Shown one piece after another: positions 1-5,721 of a stretch of DNA of 9,714 bases. Source of the stretch: Avimonoglobus sp965151315 (GTDB taxonomy: Bacteria > Bacillota > Clostridia > UBA1381). The DNA lies in assembly GCA_965151315.1 (NCBI GenBank), contig CBCTZG010000095.1, positions 1 through 9,714 on the forward strand. Reading direction: 5' to 3'. Numbering within the stretch: the first letter of the stretch is position 1; each line of letters starts with the position of its first letter. The notes under the pieces are model-generated. The model was not told where the DNA came from. It ran no database searches and saw nothing but the letters and a program-made list of their open reading frames with translations. The translations under genes were made by a program, and so were the position numbers.

Positions 1-1
1 A

Positions 2-466
2 ATTCTGACTATGCCGGAGGATGACAAAACCCATCCAATCCCGGATTTGACCGGGTATATTACCGAGGGGCAGATCATTTTGAGCCGGGAGCTCTATCGG
101 AAAAGTATCGCGCCCCCCATTGACGTTTTACCCTCCCTGTCCCGTCTGAAGGATAAAGGGATCGGCAAGGGGAAAACCCGGGAGGATCACGCAAATACCA
201 TGAACCAGCTGTTTGCCGCCTATGCCCGGGGCAAGGAGGCCAAGGAGCTGATGGTAATTCTGGGTGAAGCGGCTTTATCTGACGTGGATAAGCTGTACGC
301 AAAATTCGCAGACGCCTTCGAGCAGGAATATGTATCCCAGGGATATACCACGGACCGCAGCATTGAAGAGACTTTGGCTATTGGCTGGCGGCTTTTGTCG
401 ATCCTGCCGAGAAGCGAGTTAAAGCGTATTAAAGACGAATATCTTGACCTGTATTATGGCAAGTGA
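2..466 (+). CDS. atpB: V/A-type ATP synthase subunit B, C-terminal part (5' truncated)
   Basis: This is the C-terminal 154 residues of the non-catalytic B subunit of a V/A-type rotary ATPase; the full protein is usually about 460 aa, so roughly the first two thirds lies upstream of the window. The frame is open from base 2, and the first in-frame ATG (base 11) is internal, not the start. Recognisable family segments are ILTMPEDDKTHPIPDLTGYI, then EGQIILSRELY, then PPIDVLPSLSRL, a stretch typical of V-ATPase B and of archaeal and enterococcal NtpB. B alternates with catalytic A in the hexameric cytoplasmic head. The next gene, subunit D, starts 11 bases after the stop, which matches the usual ...A-B-D operon order. 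The gene symbol follows the common bacterial V-type usage (also ntpB). Confidence 0.95.
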   Translation: MLTMPEDDKTHPIPDLTGYITEGQIILSRELYRKSIAPPIDVLPSLSRLKDKGIGKGKTREDHANTMNQLFAAYARGKEAKELMVILGEAALSDVDKLYAKFADAFEQEYVSQGYTTDRSIEETLAIGWRLLSILPRSELKRIKDEYLDLYYGK

Positions 467-471
467 GGTGA
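465..471 (+). promoter_or_regulatory. Ribosome binding site of subunit D
   Basis: GAGGTGA, a seven-base match to the 16S anti-Shine-Dalgarno, overlaps the TGA stop of subunit B and sits 6 nt before the ATG at 478. The overlap suggests translational coupling of B and D. Confidence 0.8.
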
Positions 472-477
472 GGGCAT

Positions 478-1134
478 ATGGCACAATTAAACGTGAATCC
501 CACCCGGATGGAGTTGACCCGGCTGAAAAAAAGTCTGGCTACGGCAATGCGGGGGCATAAGCTCCTAAAGGATAAGCGGGACGAGCTGATGCGGCAGTTT
601 TTAGATATTGTCCGGGAGAATAAAGCTCTTCGGGAGCGGGTAGAAGCGCAGCTTGCCGAGGCAAACCAATATCTGGCAGTAGCGAGCTCTGTTATGCAGC
701 GGGAGACGGTATCCTCCGCGCTGCTTTTGCCAAAACAAAGCATTCAGCTGGACATTGGCACGAAAAATATTATGAGCGTAGATATCCCTACATTCACGAC
801 CAAAACCCGGTCTGCCGCCCAAAGCGATATTTATTCTTACGGCTATGCCTTTACCAGCGGAGATTTGGACCGGGCCCTGTCCATTTTGGCCCAGGCGCTT
901 CCAGACATGCTTCGGTTGGCGGAATATGAAAAATCTGCACAGCTGCTGGCGGCGGAAATTGAACGAACCAGAAGGCGGGTAAACGCGCTGGAATATGTAA
1001 TGATCCCCAATTATCAGGATACCATCCGCTATATTACCATGAAGCTGGACGAAAATGAGCGAAGCAACCTGACCCGGCTGATGAAGGTGAAGGATATGAT
1101 GATCGCCGAGCAGATTGCCAAAAAACAGGATTAA
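478..1134 (+). CDS. atpD: V/A-type ATP synthase subunit D
   Basis: Subunit D (218 aa, normal family size) forms the central rotor shaft of the V/A-type ATPase. It transmits torque between the A3B3 head and the membrane ring. The N-terminus has the family signature: NVNPTRMELTRLKKSL followed by RGHKLLKDKRDELMRQF (about residues 6-43). This is one arm of the long antiparallel coiled coil. The second arm is the C-terminal helix, about residues 150-210, with the conserved stretch RRRVNALEYVMIP. The start at 478 is supported by a strong ribosome binding site and by the family N-terminus. It is the last gene of the operon, followed directly by a terminator. V-type and archaeal-type ATPases are common in Clostridia; which ion is pumped cannot be told from B and D. 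Confidence 0.95.
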   Translation: MAQLNVNPTRMELTRLKKSLATAMRGHKLLKDKRDELMRQFLDIVRENKALRERVEAQLAEANQYLAVASSVMQRETVSSALLLPKQSIQLDIGTKNIMSVDIPTFTTKTRSAAQSDIYSYGYAFTSGDLDRALSILAQALPDMLRLAEYEKSAQLLAAEIERTRRRVNALEYVMIPNYQDTIRYITMKLDENERSNLTRLMKVKDMMIAEQIAKKQD

Positions 1135-1167
1135 AAAAATAAGACGGTTTTACCGTCTTATTTTTTT
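1134..1167 (+). terminator. Rho-independent terminator of the V-ATPase operon
   Basis: A perfect 9-bp stem (TAAGACGGT at 1140-1148 with ACCGTCTTA at 1152-1160) has a 3-nt loop. It is extended by an A-run on the 5' side and a run of seven T on the 3' side. It begins at the stop codon of subunit D. Because A- and T-runs flank both sides it could work in both directions. Confidence 0.9.
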
Positions 1168-1171
1168 ATCC

Positions 1172-1200
1172 TTGACAAGCCGCTGGAAATATAGTAATAT
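1172..1200 (+). promoter_or_regulatory. Sigma-A promoter of the FeoB-associated gene
   Basis: A perfect -35 box TTGACA (1172-1177), a 17-bp spacer and the -10 box TAATAT (1195-1200). The predicted start of transcription, near 1207, falls inside the palindrome at 1201-1218. A promoter this close to consensus with an operator-like dyad on its start site suggests a gene that is strong when derepressed. Confidence 0.85.
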
Positions 1201-1218
1201 AGTTAGCAGAAGCTAACT
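1201..1218 (+). promoter_or_regulatory. 18-bp palindrome, probable repressor operator (metal-responsive?)
   Basis: AGTTAGC-AGAA-GCTAACT is a perfect dyad with 7-bp arms, directly after the -10 box and covering the likely transcription start. A repressor bound here would block initiation. The half-site GTTAGC resembles the GTTAG/CTAAC halves of DtxR/IdeR-type iron boxes, although the spacing differs from the classical site. Iron control is an inference from this likeness and from the Feo-linked gene downstream. The dyad is visible directly; the identity of the repressor is not. Confidence 0.65.
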
Positions 1219-1237
1219 GTGAATAGGAGGGGAGAGC

Positions 1238-1426
1238 ATGCTGGATTTTTTACAAGCCTACTGGGGAGAGATTGTTGTTGGCACGGTGATCGCCGGTGGG
1301 GTGATCTTGGCGGCGGCAAAGCTGCGGCGGGATAAAAAACGGGGAAAAGCTACCTGCGGCTGCAGTTGCAGGAATTGCCCTTCCGCGGGGATATGCCATC
1401 AGTCTTCAAAAATAACAGACGATTGA
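1238..1426 (+). CDS. FeoB-associated Cys-rich membrane protein
   Basis: This 62-aa protein has one N-terminal membrane helix (about residues 10-29, GEIVVGTVIAGGVILAAAKL). A basic stretch follows (RRDKKRGK), then a cysteine cluster with the pattern C-x-C-x-C-x2-C-x5-C (about residues 40-53, CGCSCRNCPSAGIC). This layout is that of the FeoB-associated Cys-rich membrane protein family (PF12669), usually the last gene of Feo ferrous-iron uptake operons in Firmicutes and possibly a metal-binding accessory of FeoB; its biochemical role is not firmly established. The ATG at 1238 follows AGGAGG (1225-1230) at 7 nt. No feoA or feoB is adjacent: the gene stands alone between its own promoter and terminator, which is unusual. 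The five cysteines would suit iron or an Fe-S centre, by inference only. Confidence 0.85.
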   Translation: MLDFLQAYWGEIVVGTVIAGGVILAAAKLRRDKKRGKATCGCSCRNCPSAGICHQSSKITDD

Positions 1427-1434
1427 AAACACAG

Positions 1435-1468
1435 AAAAATCAGCATACCAGCGGTATGCTGATTTTTT
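1435..1468. terminator. Bidirectional rho-independent terminator
   Basis: A 9-bp perfect stem (CAGCATACC at 1441-1449 with GGTATGCTG at 1453-1461) has loop AGC. A5 T precedes it and A T6 follows it, so a U-run is present in either direction. On the + strand it ends the FeoB-associated gene. On the - strand it would end the short transcript predicted from the promoter at 1545-1573. Confidence 0.88.
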
Positions 1469-1538
1469 GGCTATTTCGCTAAGCCGATGATTTTCCGCTT
1501 TTTGTGGTAAAGCAATAAACCAGCCAGTACAGCACTCT
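1435..1538 (-). ncRNA. Candidate small RNA with own promoter and terminator
   Basis: A near-consensus minus-strand promoter (1545-1573) predicts a start near 1538. The first terminator met downstream is the hairpin at 1441-1461 with a U5 tail ending near 1435. The expected transcript is about 100 nt. It holds possible small hairpins (GGCT/AGCC at 1482-1485 and 1469-1472) and no ATG-started reading frame ahead of the terminator. The only frame is an 18-codon GTG frame (1535 to 1479) that would be almost leaderless. I do not recognise the RNA as a known family. Support is from promoter and terminator geometry only; no homology or expression evidence is available here. Confidence 0.4.
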
Positions 1539-1544
1539 ATGCTT

Positions 1545-1573
1545 ATTATAGCACGAAATGCCTGCGGTGACAA
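1545..1573 (-). promoter_or_regulatory. Strong minus-strand promoter in the 1427-1687 gap
   Basis: Read on the minus strand: TTGTCA (1573-1568), exactly 17 bp, then TATAAT (1550-1545). The TG of an extended -10 (TGCTATAAT) sits immediately upstream of the -10 box. This is one of the best promoter matches in the window, yet it points away from the next gene and towards no recognised coding region. It lies back to back with the + strand promoter at 1626-1654. Confidence 0.65.
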
Positions 1574-1625
1574 TGGTTTTGTGATTTCCTGTGCAGCCCG
1601 CTTTATTACATTTTGGCAACAAAAC

Positions 1626-1654
1626 TTGAAAAAAACAGGCAGAAGCGGTATAAT
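1626..1654 (+). promoter_or_regulatory. Sigma-A promoter of the SLH/glucosaminidase operon
   Basis: TTGAAA (1626-1631), a 17-bp spacer and a perfect TATAAT (1649-1654). Predicted transcription starts near 1661, giving a leader of about 27 nt to the ATG at 1688. This rules against the upstream in-frame ATG at 1664, which would be nearly leaderless and would translate through the ribosome binding site. No other promoter or terminator is evident before 5618, so it may drive all genes to the GNAT. Confidence 0.85.
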
Positions 1655-1687
1655 AAATAAGGAATGCTAAAATTGGGAGGATTATAC

Positions 1688-2815
1688 ATGTTTTATCGAA
1701 AAATTGCGGCGGCTTTGTCCGTAGTGGCAGTTTTAGCCTGTATGCCGGTAGGCTGGGCGGAGAATATGGACTGGGCTTCGGAAGCGGTTGCGTACTGCCA
1801 GGACCGGGAGATCATCAGCGGTATGGAAAACGGCGATCTGGCCCTGAGCGAAAACCTTACCCGGGAGCAGATGGCAAAAATGCTGGTAGACGCGTTTGCC
1901 AAGCTGCCGGCGGAACCGGCGGCGGAGATTGCTTTTACCGACGTGGAGGATTGGCGCTGGTCAAAGGATTATATCGCCGCTTTTCAAAATTACTGGAAGA
2001 AAAAAACGGATACATTTCAGCCGCTGAAAAAGGTGACCCGGGAGGAGTTTGCCGCGTCATTGGTACTGATTTCTGGCCTGACAGAGGGGAATATCCGCAA
2101 CAGCAATATCCTGGATTATAATTTTGAAGATGCAGACCAGGTGGACAAGGATTACAAAAAGCTTTTATGTATTGCCGTGGAGCGGGGATATATGAAAGGT
2201 GACAACGGACTGATCAATCCCAAGGCGTTGGTGACTCGGGCCGAGGCATGTTCGCTGATCTGGCGGGTATTGGAATCAATGGCTGGAAACATTACGCTGG
2301 ATCTGGGCGTAAAACAGTCCTCCACCAGTATGCTTGGCCCTGCCCAGGTAACAGTCGAGCAGGCCAAACAGTGGGCGGAGAATAAAGGCGCACACCAACG
2401 GTTTATCGATATTGCGGATTATTACTGGCAGTATGGGGAACTGACCGGTATCCGGCCGGAGATCATGTATGCCCAGGCGGCGAAGGAAACGGCATATGGG
2501 AAATATACCGGGCAGCCGGAGCAGAATAATTGGGCGGGGATCAAGACCAAAACCGCCACCGGCGACCAGCCGGAGGATCATGAAACCTTTGCCACCCCGG
2601 AAGACGGTGTACGGGGACATTATAACCATATGAGCGCGTACCTGGGCTTGGCTCCGATCGGCGAACCCCATGGACGGTATTTCTCAGTAAAGAGCATGGC
2701 TTGGGCTGGAACTGTCAAGACCTTGGAGGAGCTGGGCGGAAAGTGGTGCCCGGATCTGTATTATGGCTACAGCATTCTGCATGACTATGTAGAACCCATG
2801 ATGAATACACAATAA
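1688..2815 (+). CDS. Exported SLH-domain glucosaminidase (GH73-like peptidoglycan hydrolase)
   Basis: A 375-aa secreted cell-wall enzyme. The start at 1688 follows GGGAGG (1675-1680) at 7 nt and gives a clean signal peptide: basic YRK, a hydrophobic core, cleavage probably after residue 24 (VGWA). Three S-layer homology repeats follow, at about residues 28-70, 83-135 and 144-200. Each carries the TRE/TRA helix motif (LTREQM, VTREEF, VTRAEA). SLH modules usually anchor proteins to secondary wall polymer. The C-terminal domain (about 240-370) matches the glucosaminidase family (PF01832/GH73), which cleaves the glycan strands of peptidoglycan. The likely catalytic Glu267 is in AQAAKETAYGKY, followed by NNWAGIK and by FATPEDGVRGHYNHM. 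Substrate specificity is inferred from family. It heads a predicted operon with ABC-F, dtd and a GNAT. Confidence 0.85.
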   Translation: MFYRKIAAALSVVAVLACMPVGWAENMDWASEAVAYCQDREIISGMENGDLALSENLTREQMAKMLVDAFAKLPAEPAAEIAFTDVEDWRWSKDYIAAFQNYWKKKTDTFQPLKKVTREEFAASLVLISGLTEGNIRNSNILDYNFEDADQVDKDYKKLLCIAVERGYMKGDNGLINPKALVTRAEACSLIWRVLESMAGNITLDLGVKQSSTSMLGPAQVTVEQAKQWAENKGAHQRFIDIADYYWQYGELTGIRPEIMYAQAAKETAYGKYTGQPEQNNWAGIKTKTATGDQPEDHETFATPEDGVRGHYNHMSAYLGLAPIGEPHGRYFSVKSMAWAGTVKTLEELGGKWCPDLYYGYSILHDYVEPMMNTQ

Positions 2816-2830
2816 AGGATTGCAATCGGC

Positions 2831-4474
2831 ATGTTATTAAACGCAAACGGATTGAAGAAAATGTTTGGGGACGAGGTCCTGTTTGACGGTGTGAGTTTCC
2901 ACATCGCGGAGCATGATCGGATCGGACTGATTGGCGCCAACGGCGCCGGCAAATCCACCCTGTTTAAAATGCTTATTGGCAGCATGCGCTGCGACGAGGG
3001 CGAAATTTATAAAAATAAACAGACAAAAATTGGGTATTTGGAGCAATATGCCTGCGCGGATTCTGACCGGTCGGTATATGACGAGCTGAAAACCGTATTT
3101 TCCGCAGTTATTGCCATGGAGCAGGAGCTGGAGGATATCCGTTACGCGCTGGAAAACAATCCGGCAGACATAGATGGGCTGATCCGCCGGCAGAACGTCT
3201 TGAATGAAAAATTTGCCGAGGCGGATGGATTTTATTACCAGAGCAAGATCCGGGCGGCATTGCTGGGGCTGGGGTTTTCTGAAAATGAATTTGGCCTTTT
3301 GGTCAAAAACCTTTCCGGCGGGCAGAAAACCCGTCTGGAGCTGGGCAAGATCCTGTTATCGGATTCAAACCTGCTGCTCTTAGACGAACCGACTAACCAT
3401 TTGGATATCCGCTCTGTGGAATGGCTGGAGGATTTCCTGATCGGCTACCGGGGGGCGGTAGTGGTTATTTCCCATGACCGGTATTTTCTGGACCGGGTCT
3501 GTAACCGGACATTTTCCTTAGAGTCTGGGCGGTTTTACTGGGCCGACGGAAATTACAGCTTTTTTGCGCGGCAGCGGGAAGTGGAAAAGCTTACCCAGCA
3601 GCGAAATTATGAAAATACGCAAAGAGAGATCCAGCGCTTGGAAGGCATCGTGGAGCAGCAGCGACGCTGGAACCGGGAAAAAAATATTAAAACGGCGGAG
3701 AGTAAGCTCAAGATCATTGAGCGCCTGGAAAAAACGCTGGACAAGCCGCTGGAGGAGCCGGAGGAGCTACGGTTCCGGTTCCGGGCTCTGCCCGGCGGCG
3801 GGAATGACGTTCTGATTACGGAAAATCTCGCTATGGGCTTTGGCGGAAAGCCGCTGTTTAAAAACGCGGATATCCACATTCGAAAGGGCGAGCGGGTGTT
3901 TCTGCTGGGGCCAAACGGCTGCGGGAAAACAACGCTTTTAAAAGTGATCTTAGGGCAATATAAACCGACAATAGGGACATATAAAATTGGCGCCAATACA
4001 AAGATTGGCTATTATGACCAGATCCAGGAAAACCTGGATCTGGAGAAAACCGTGATTGATGAGATTTGGGACGCATATCCTAAAATGACCCAGACAGAAA
4101 TACGGAATGCCTTGGCGGCGTTTTTGTTTCGGGGGGAGGATGTGTTCAAGCCGGTAAAGAGCTTGTCCGGCGGTGAACGGGCTCGGGTAGAGCTGGTGAA
4201 GCTGATTTTGCAGCAGGTGAATTTCCTGGTTTTAGACGAACCTACAAACCATCTGGATATACAGTCCAAGGAAGCGCTGGAAAACGCCTTGGCCGAATAT
4301 GGCGGCACTATGCTGGTGGTCTCCCATGACCGGTATTTTATCAATAAGCTGGCCAGCCGGATTTTGCGGATGGACGGTGAGCGGATCCTGAATTTCGACG
4401 GCAATTACGATTATTATCAGGCGAAATTCAAGGAAAATCAGGAAGAACAAAAAAAGGGACATAAAACAAACTGA
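2831..4474 (+). CDS. ABC-F family ATPase, two-nucleotide-binding-domain core (C-terminal domain out of frame)
   Basis: A 547-aa soluble ABC-F protein with tandem ATPase domains and no membrane segments. ABC-F proteins act at the ribosomal E site to relieve stalls or protect against antibiotics. Domain 1 has Walker A GANGAGKST (35-43), signature LSGGQKTR (161-168) and Walker B LLLLDEPTNHLD with catalytic Glu186. Domain 2 has GPNGCGKTT (360-368), LSGGERAR (445-452) and FLVLDEPTNHLD with Glu470. Between them a charged alpha-helical linker (about 245-305, with NREKNIKTAESK) resembles the YdiF/Uup type. The core stops at 4474, just after a run of seven A (4449-4455). The coiled-coil C-terminal domain normal for this subgroup continues in the +1 frame as the next ORF. 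The combined length (about 640 aa) matches an intact YdiF-like protein. The ATG has a weak, distant AAAGGA (2814-2819) overlapping the previous stop. Confidence 0.9.
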   Translation: MLLNANGLKKMFGDEVLFDGVSFHIAEHDRIGLIGANGAGKSTLFKMLIGSMRCDEGEIYKNKQTKIGYLEQYACADSDRSVYDELKTVFSAVIAMEQELEDIRYALENNPADIDGLIRRQNVLNEKFAEADGFYYQSKIRAALLGLGFSENEFGLLVKNLSGGQKTRLELGKILLSDSNLLLLDEPTNHLDIRSVEWLEDFLIGYRGAVVVISHDRYFLDRVCNRTFSLESGRFYWADGNYSFFARQREVEKLTQQRNYENTQREIQRLEGIVEQQRRWNREKNIKTAESKLKIIERLEKTLDKPLEEPEELRFRFRALPGGGNDVLITENLAMGFGGKPLFKNADIHIRKGERVFLLGPNGCGKTTLLKVILGQYKPTIGTYKIGANTKIGYYDQIQENLDLEKTVIDEIWDAYPKMTQTEIRNALAAFLFRGEDVFKPVKSLSGGERARVELVKLILQQVNFLVLDEPTNHLDIQSKEALENALAEYGGTMLVVSHDRYFINKLASRILRMDGERILNFDGNYDYYQAKFKENQEEQKKGHKTN

Positions 4475-4481
4475 AAGCGCC

Positions 4482-4748
4482 ATGGACTATAAAGCGCAAA
4501 AGAAGCTGGAATCAGACCGCCGAAAAGCAAGGACCCAGTTTGAAAGAACAGAAGCGGAAATTGCGCGGCTGGAAGAAACGGCAGCGCAGCTGAACCGGGA
4601 ACTAACGCGTCCGGAGATTGCGGCGGATTATGTGCGGGCGGCGGCGCTGTCCCGGCAGCTAGAGGAATGCAATGGGCAGCTGGAAGCGCTGTTTAACCAG
4701 TGGGAACAGCTGCAGGAAAGAATTGAGGAATTGGAATGCGGGCAGTAG
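4482..4748 (+). CDS. Detached C-terminal coiled-coil domain of the ABC-F protein
   Basis: An 88-aa, highly charged, fully helical sequence (MDYKAQKKLESDRRKARTQF at the start, then heptad-like EAEIARLEETAAQLNREL and LEECNGQLEALFNQW). It looks like the ABC_tran_CTD coiled coil (PF16326) that ends YdiF/Uup-type ABC-F proteins. It follows the ABC-F core by 7 nt in the +1 frame. This frame is open upstream across the A7 run and joins smoothly to the core as ...QKRDIKQTESAMDYKAQ. No good ribosome binding site precedes the ATG at 4482. A frameshift (real, programmed or a sequence error) is therefore more likely than an independent gene. It overlaps dtd by 13 nt. If separately translated it could dimerise or bind the core in trans; that is speculation. 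Confidence 0.75.
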   Translation: MDYKAQKKLESDRRKARTQFERTEAEIARLEETAAQLNRELTRPEIAADYVRAAALSRQLEECNGQLEALFNQWEQLQERIEELECGQ

Positions 4749-5185
4749 TACAGCGGGTAAAACGGGCGGAAGTGCGGGTCGAAACCCAGCTTGTTGGGAA
4801 AATTAACAGTGGATTTCTGGTCTTTTTAGGTGTGTGCGGCGCGGATGATGAAACGGATGTACATTATTTGGCGGAGAAAATCATGGGTCTGCGGGTGTTT
4901 GAGGATGGGGACGGAAAAATGAATCAGAGCTTGGGGGATGTGGCAGGAGAGCTGCTGATCGTTTCCCAGTTTACTTTGTACGGCGATTGCCGAAAGGGCA
5001 GGCGTCCCAGCTTTGACCAAGCGGGCAGCCCGGAGCATGCAAACCGGCTGTATGAAATGTTCCTAGCCCATTGCCGGGGACGGGGATTCCCAGTTGCGAG
5101 CGGTATTTTTGGCGCGGACATGCAGGTAGAATTGGTGAATGATGGGCCGGTAACTCTGCTGCTGGACAGTAAAAAGTTATTTTGA
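4736..5185 (+). CDS. dtd: D-aminoacyl-tRNA deacylase
   Basis: A 149-aa protein of exactly the DTD family size. It hydrolyses D-amino acids (and glycine mischarged on tRNA-Ala) from tRNA in the cytoplasm, recycling tRNA and keeping D-residues out of translation. The canonical N-terminus MRAVVQRVKRAEV supports the start. Both active-site motifs are present: SQFTLYGD (77-84, with Thr80) and NDGPVT (135-140), whose cross-subunit Gly-cisPro pair gives chiral proofreading. GAGGA (4725-4729) lies 6 nt before the ATG, inside the preceding ORF, which overlaps by 13 nt; the two are probably translationally coupled. It sits in an operon with the ABC-F ATPase, another translation factor. Confidence 0.96.
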   Translation: MRAVVQRVKRAEVRVETQLVGKINSGFLVFLGVCGADDETDVHYLAEKIMGLRVFEDGDGKMNQSLGDVAGELLIVSQFTLYGDCRKGRRPSFDQAGSPEHANRLYEMFLAHCRGRGFPVASGIFGADMQVELVNDGPVTLLLDSKKLF

Positions 5186-5187
5186 TC

Positions 5188-5631
5188 ATGAAGCTGAAAC
5201 AAATTTTTGAGAATAAGAAGCAATATCTGGATTTATTGCTTTTGGCAGACGAACAGGAAGATATGATCGACCGGTATTTAGACCGGGGAGAGATGTTCCT
5301 GTTAAAAGATGGGGACATAAAAGCTGTCGCCGTCGTGACGGCAGAAGGCCCCGATACCTGCGAACTGAAAAATTTGGCGGTTTTGCCGGCGGAACAACGG
5401 CGGGGATATGGCCGGAAGATGATCGAGCTGCTGTGCGCGCAGTATGCTGGACAATACCGGCGGATGCTGGTGGGAACCGGGGAGGCCCCGGGAACTATGG
5501 CGTTTTACCGGCACTGCGGCTTTGTATATTCCTACCGTATGCCGGATTTTTTTTCCGAAAACTATGTGCATCCTATCTGGGAGGACGGCGTTCTTTTAAA
5601 AGATATGATCTATTTTGTAAAAAAAATATAG
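5188..5631 (+). CDS. GNAT family N-acetyltransferase
   Basis: A 147-aa single-domain GNAT that would transfer an acetyl group from acetyl-CoA to an amine on an unknown substrate. The acetyl-CoA pyrophosphate-binding motif is visible as QRRGYG (70-75; Q/R-x-x-G-x-G), after beta-strand 4 ELKNLAVLP. The C-terminal motif B AFYRHCGF is typical. The sequence suggests the YvbK-like group, but I cannot name a substrate. ATG at 5188 is preferred; a TTG at 5182 in the same frame overlaps the dtd stop and has no better ribosome binding site. It begins 2 nt after dtd stops, so it is probably coupled to it, and it is the last gene before the terminator. Confidence 0.85.
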   Translation: MKLKQIFENKKQYLDLLLLADEQEDMIDRYLDRGEMFLLKDGDIKAVAVVTAEGPDTCELKNLAVLPAEQRRGYGRKMIELLCAQYAGQYRRMLVGTGEAPGTMAFYRHCGFVYSYRMPDFFSENYVHPIWEDGVLLKDMIYFVKKI

Positions 5632-5650
5632 CCTTGTGCTATATTTTTTT
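5618..5650 (+). terminator. Rho-independent terminator after the GNAT gene
   Basis: An A-rich, T-rich hairpin overlaps the TAG stop: AATATAGC (5625-5632) pairs with GCTATATT (5638-5645) around a 5-nt loop, with A8 before and T7 after. The stem has only two G-C pairs, but the T-run is strong. It separates the SLH/ABC-F/dtd operon from the regulatory pair. Confidence 0.7.
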
Positions 5651-5659
5651 GCTTTTTAT

Positions 5660-5675
5660 ATTGACAAATGTAGAT
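5660..5675 (+). promoter_or_regulatory. BlaI-type operator-like site 1 (imperfect, over the -35)
   Basis: ATTGACA-AA-TGTAGAT shares the ACA-AA-TGT core with site 2, and 13 bp (5659-5671) repeat directly at 5689-5701. BlaI/MecI operators have a TACA/TGTA dyad core. Site 1 overlaps the -35 box. It lies 30 bp from site 2, about three helical turns, so both could face the same side of the DNA. Confidence 0.55.
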
Positions 5676-5689
5676 GGATGTGTTAATCT
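5661..5689 (+). promoter_or_regulatory. Promoter of the BlaI/M56 pair
   Basis: Perfect -35 TTGACA (5661-5666), a 17-bp spacer and -10 TAATCT (5684-5689) preceded by TG at 5681-5682 (extended -10). The -10 box itself is weak. The predicted start near 5696 falls inside the second operator-like site, and the -35 box lies inside the first. Confidence 0.7.
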
Positions 5690-5705
5690 ATTGACAAATG
5701 TCAAT
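5690..5705 (+). promoter_or_regulatory. BlaI-type operator-like site 2 (perfect dyad over the start site)
   Basis: ATTGACA-AA-TGTCAAT is a perfect inverted repeat with 7-bp arms, centred on the predicted transcription start. Its ACA-AA-TGT core fits the BlaI/MecI operator pattern. With the adjacent blaI-like gene it predicts autorepression. Confidence 0.65.
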
Positions 5706-5721
5706 GAAAGAAGGCGGGAAT

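Noticed and set aside
1479..1535. 18-codon GTG-started minus-strand frame inside the small-RNA candidate
   Set aside because: It would be almost leaderless with no ribosome binding site, and I know no family match; a non-coding role is simpler.
1664..1687. Upstream ATG at 1664 as start of the SLH protein
   Set aside because: It would start about 3 nt after the predicted transcription start and translate through the GGGAGG ribosome binding site; the 1688 ATG gives a proper signal peptide.
4448..4464. In-frame A AAA AAG heptamer (dnaX-type slippery site) near the end of the ABC-F core
   Set aside because: A -1 shift there reads only two codons before TAA at 4462-4464, and the coiled-coil domain lies in the +1 frame, so classical -1 frameshifting cannot join the two parts.
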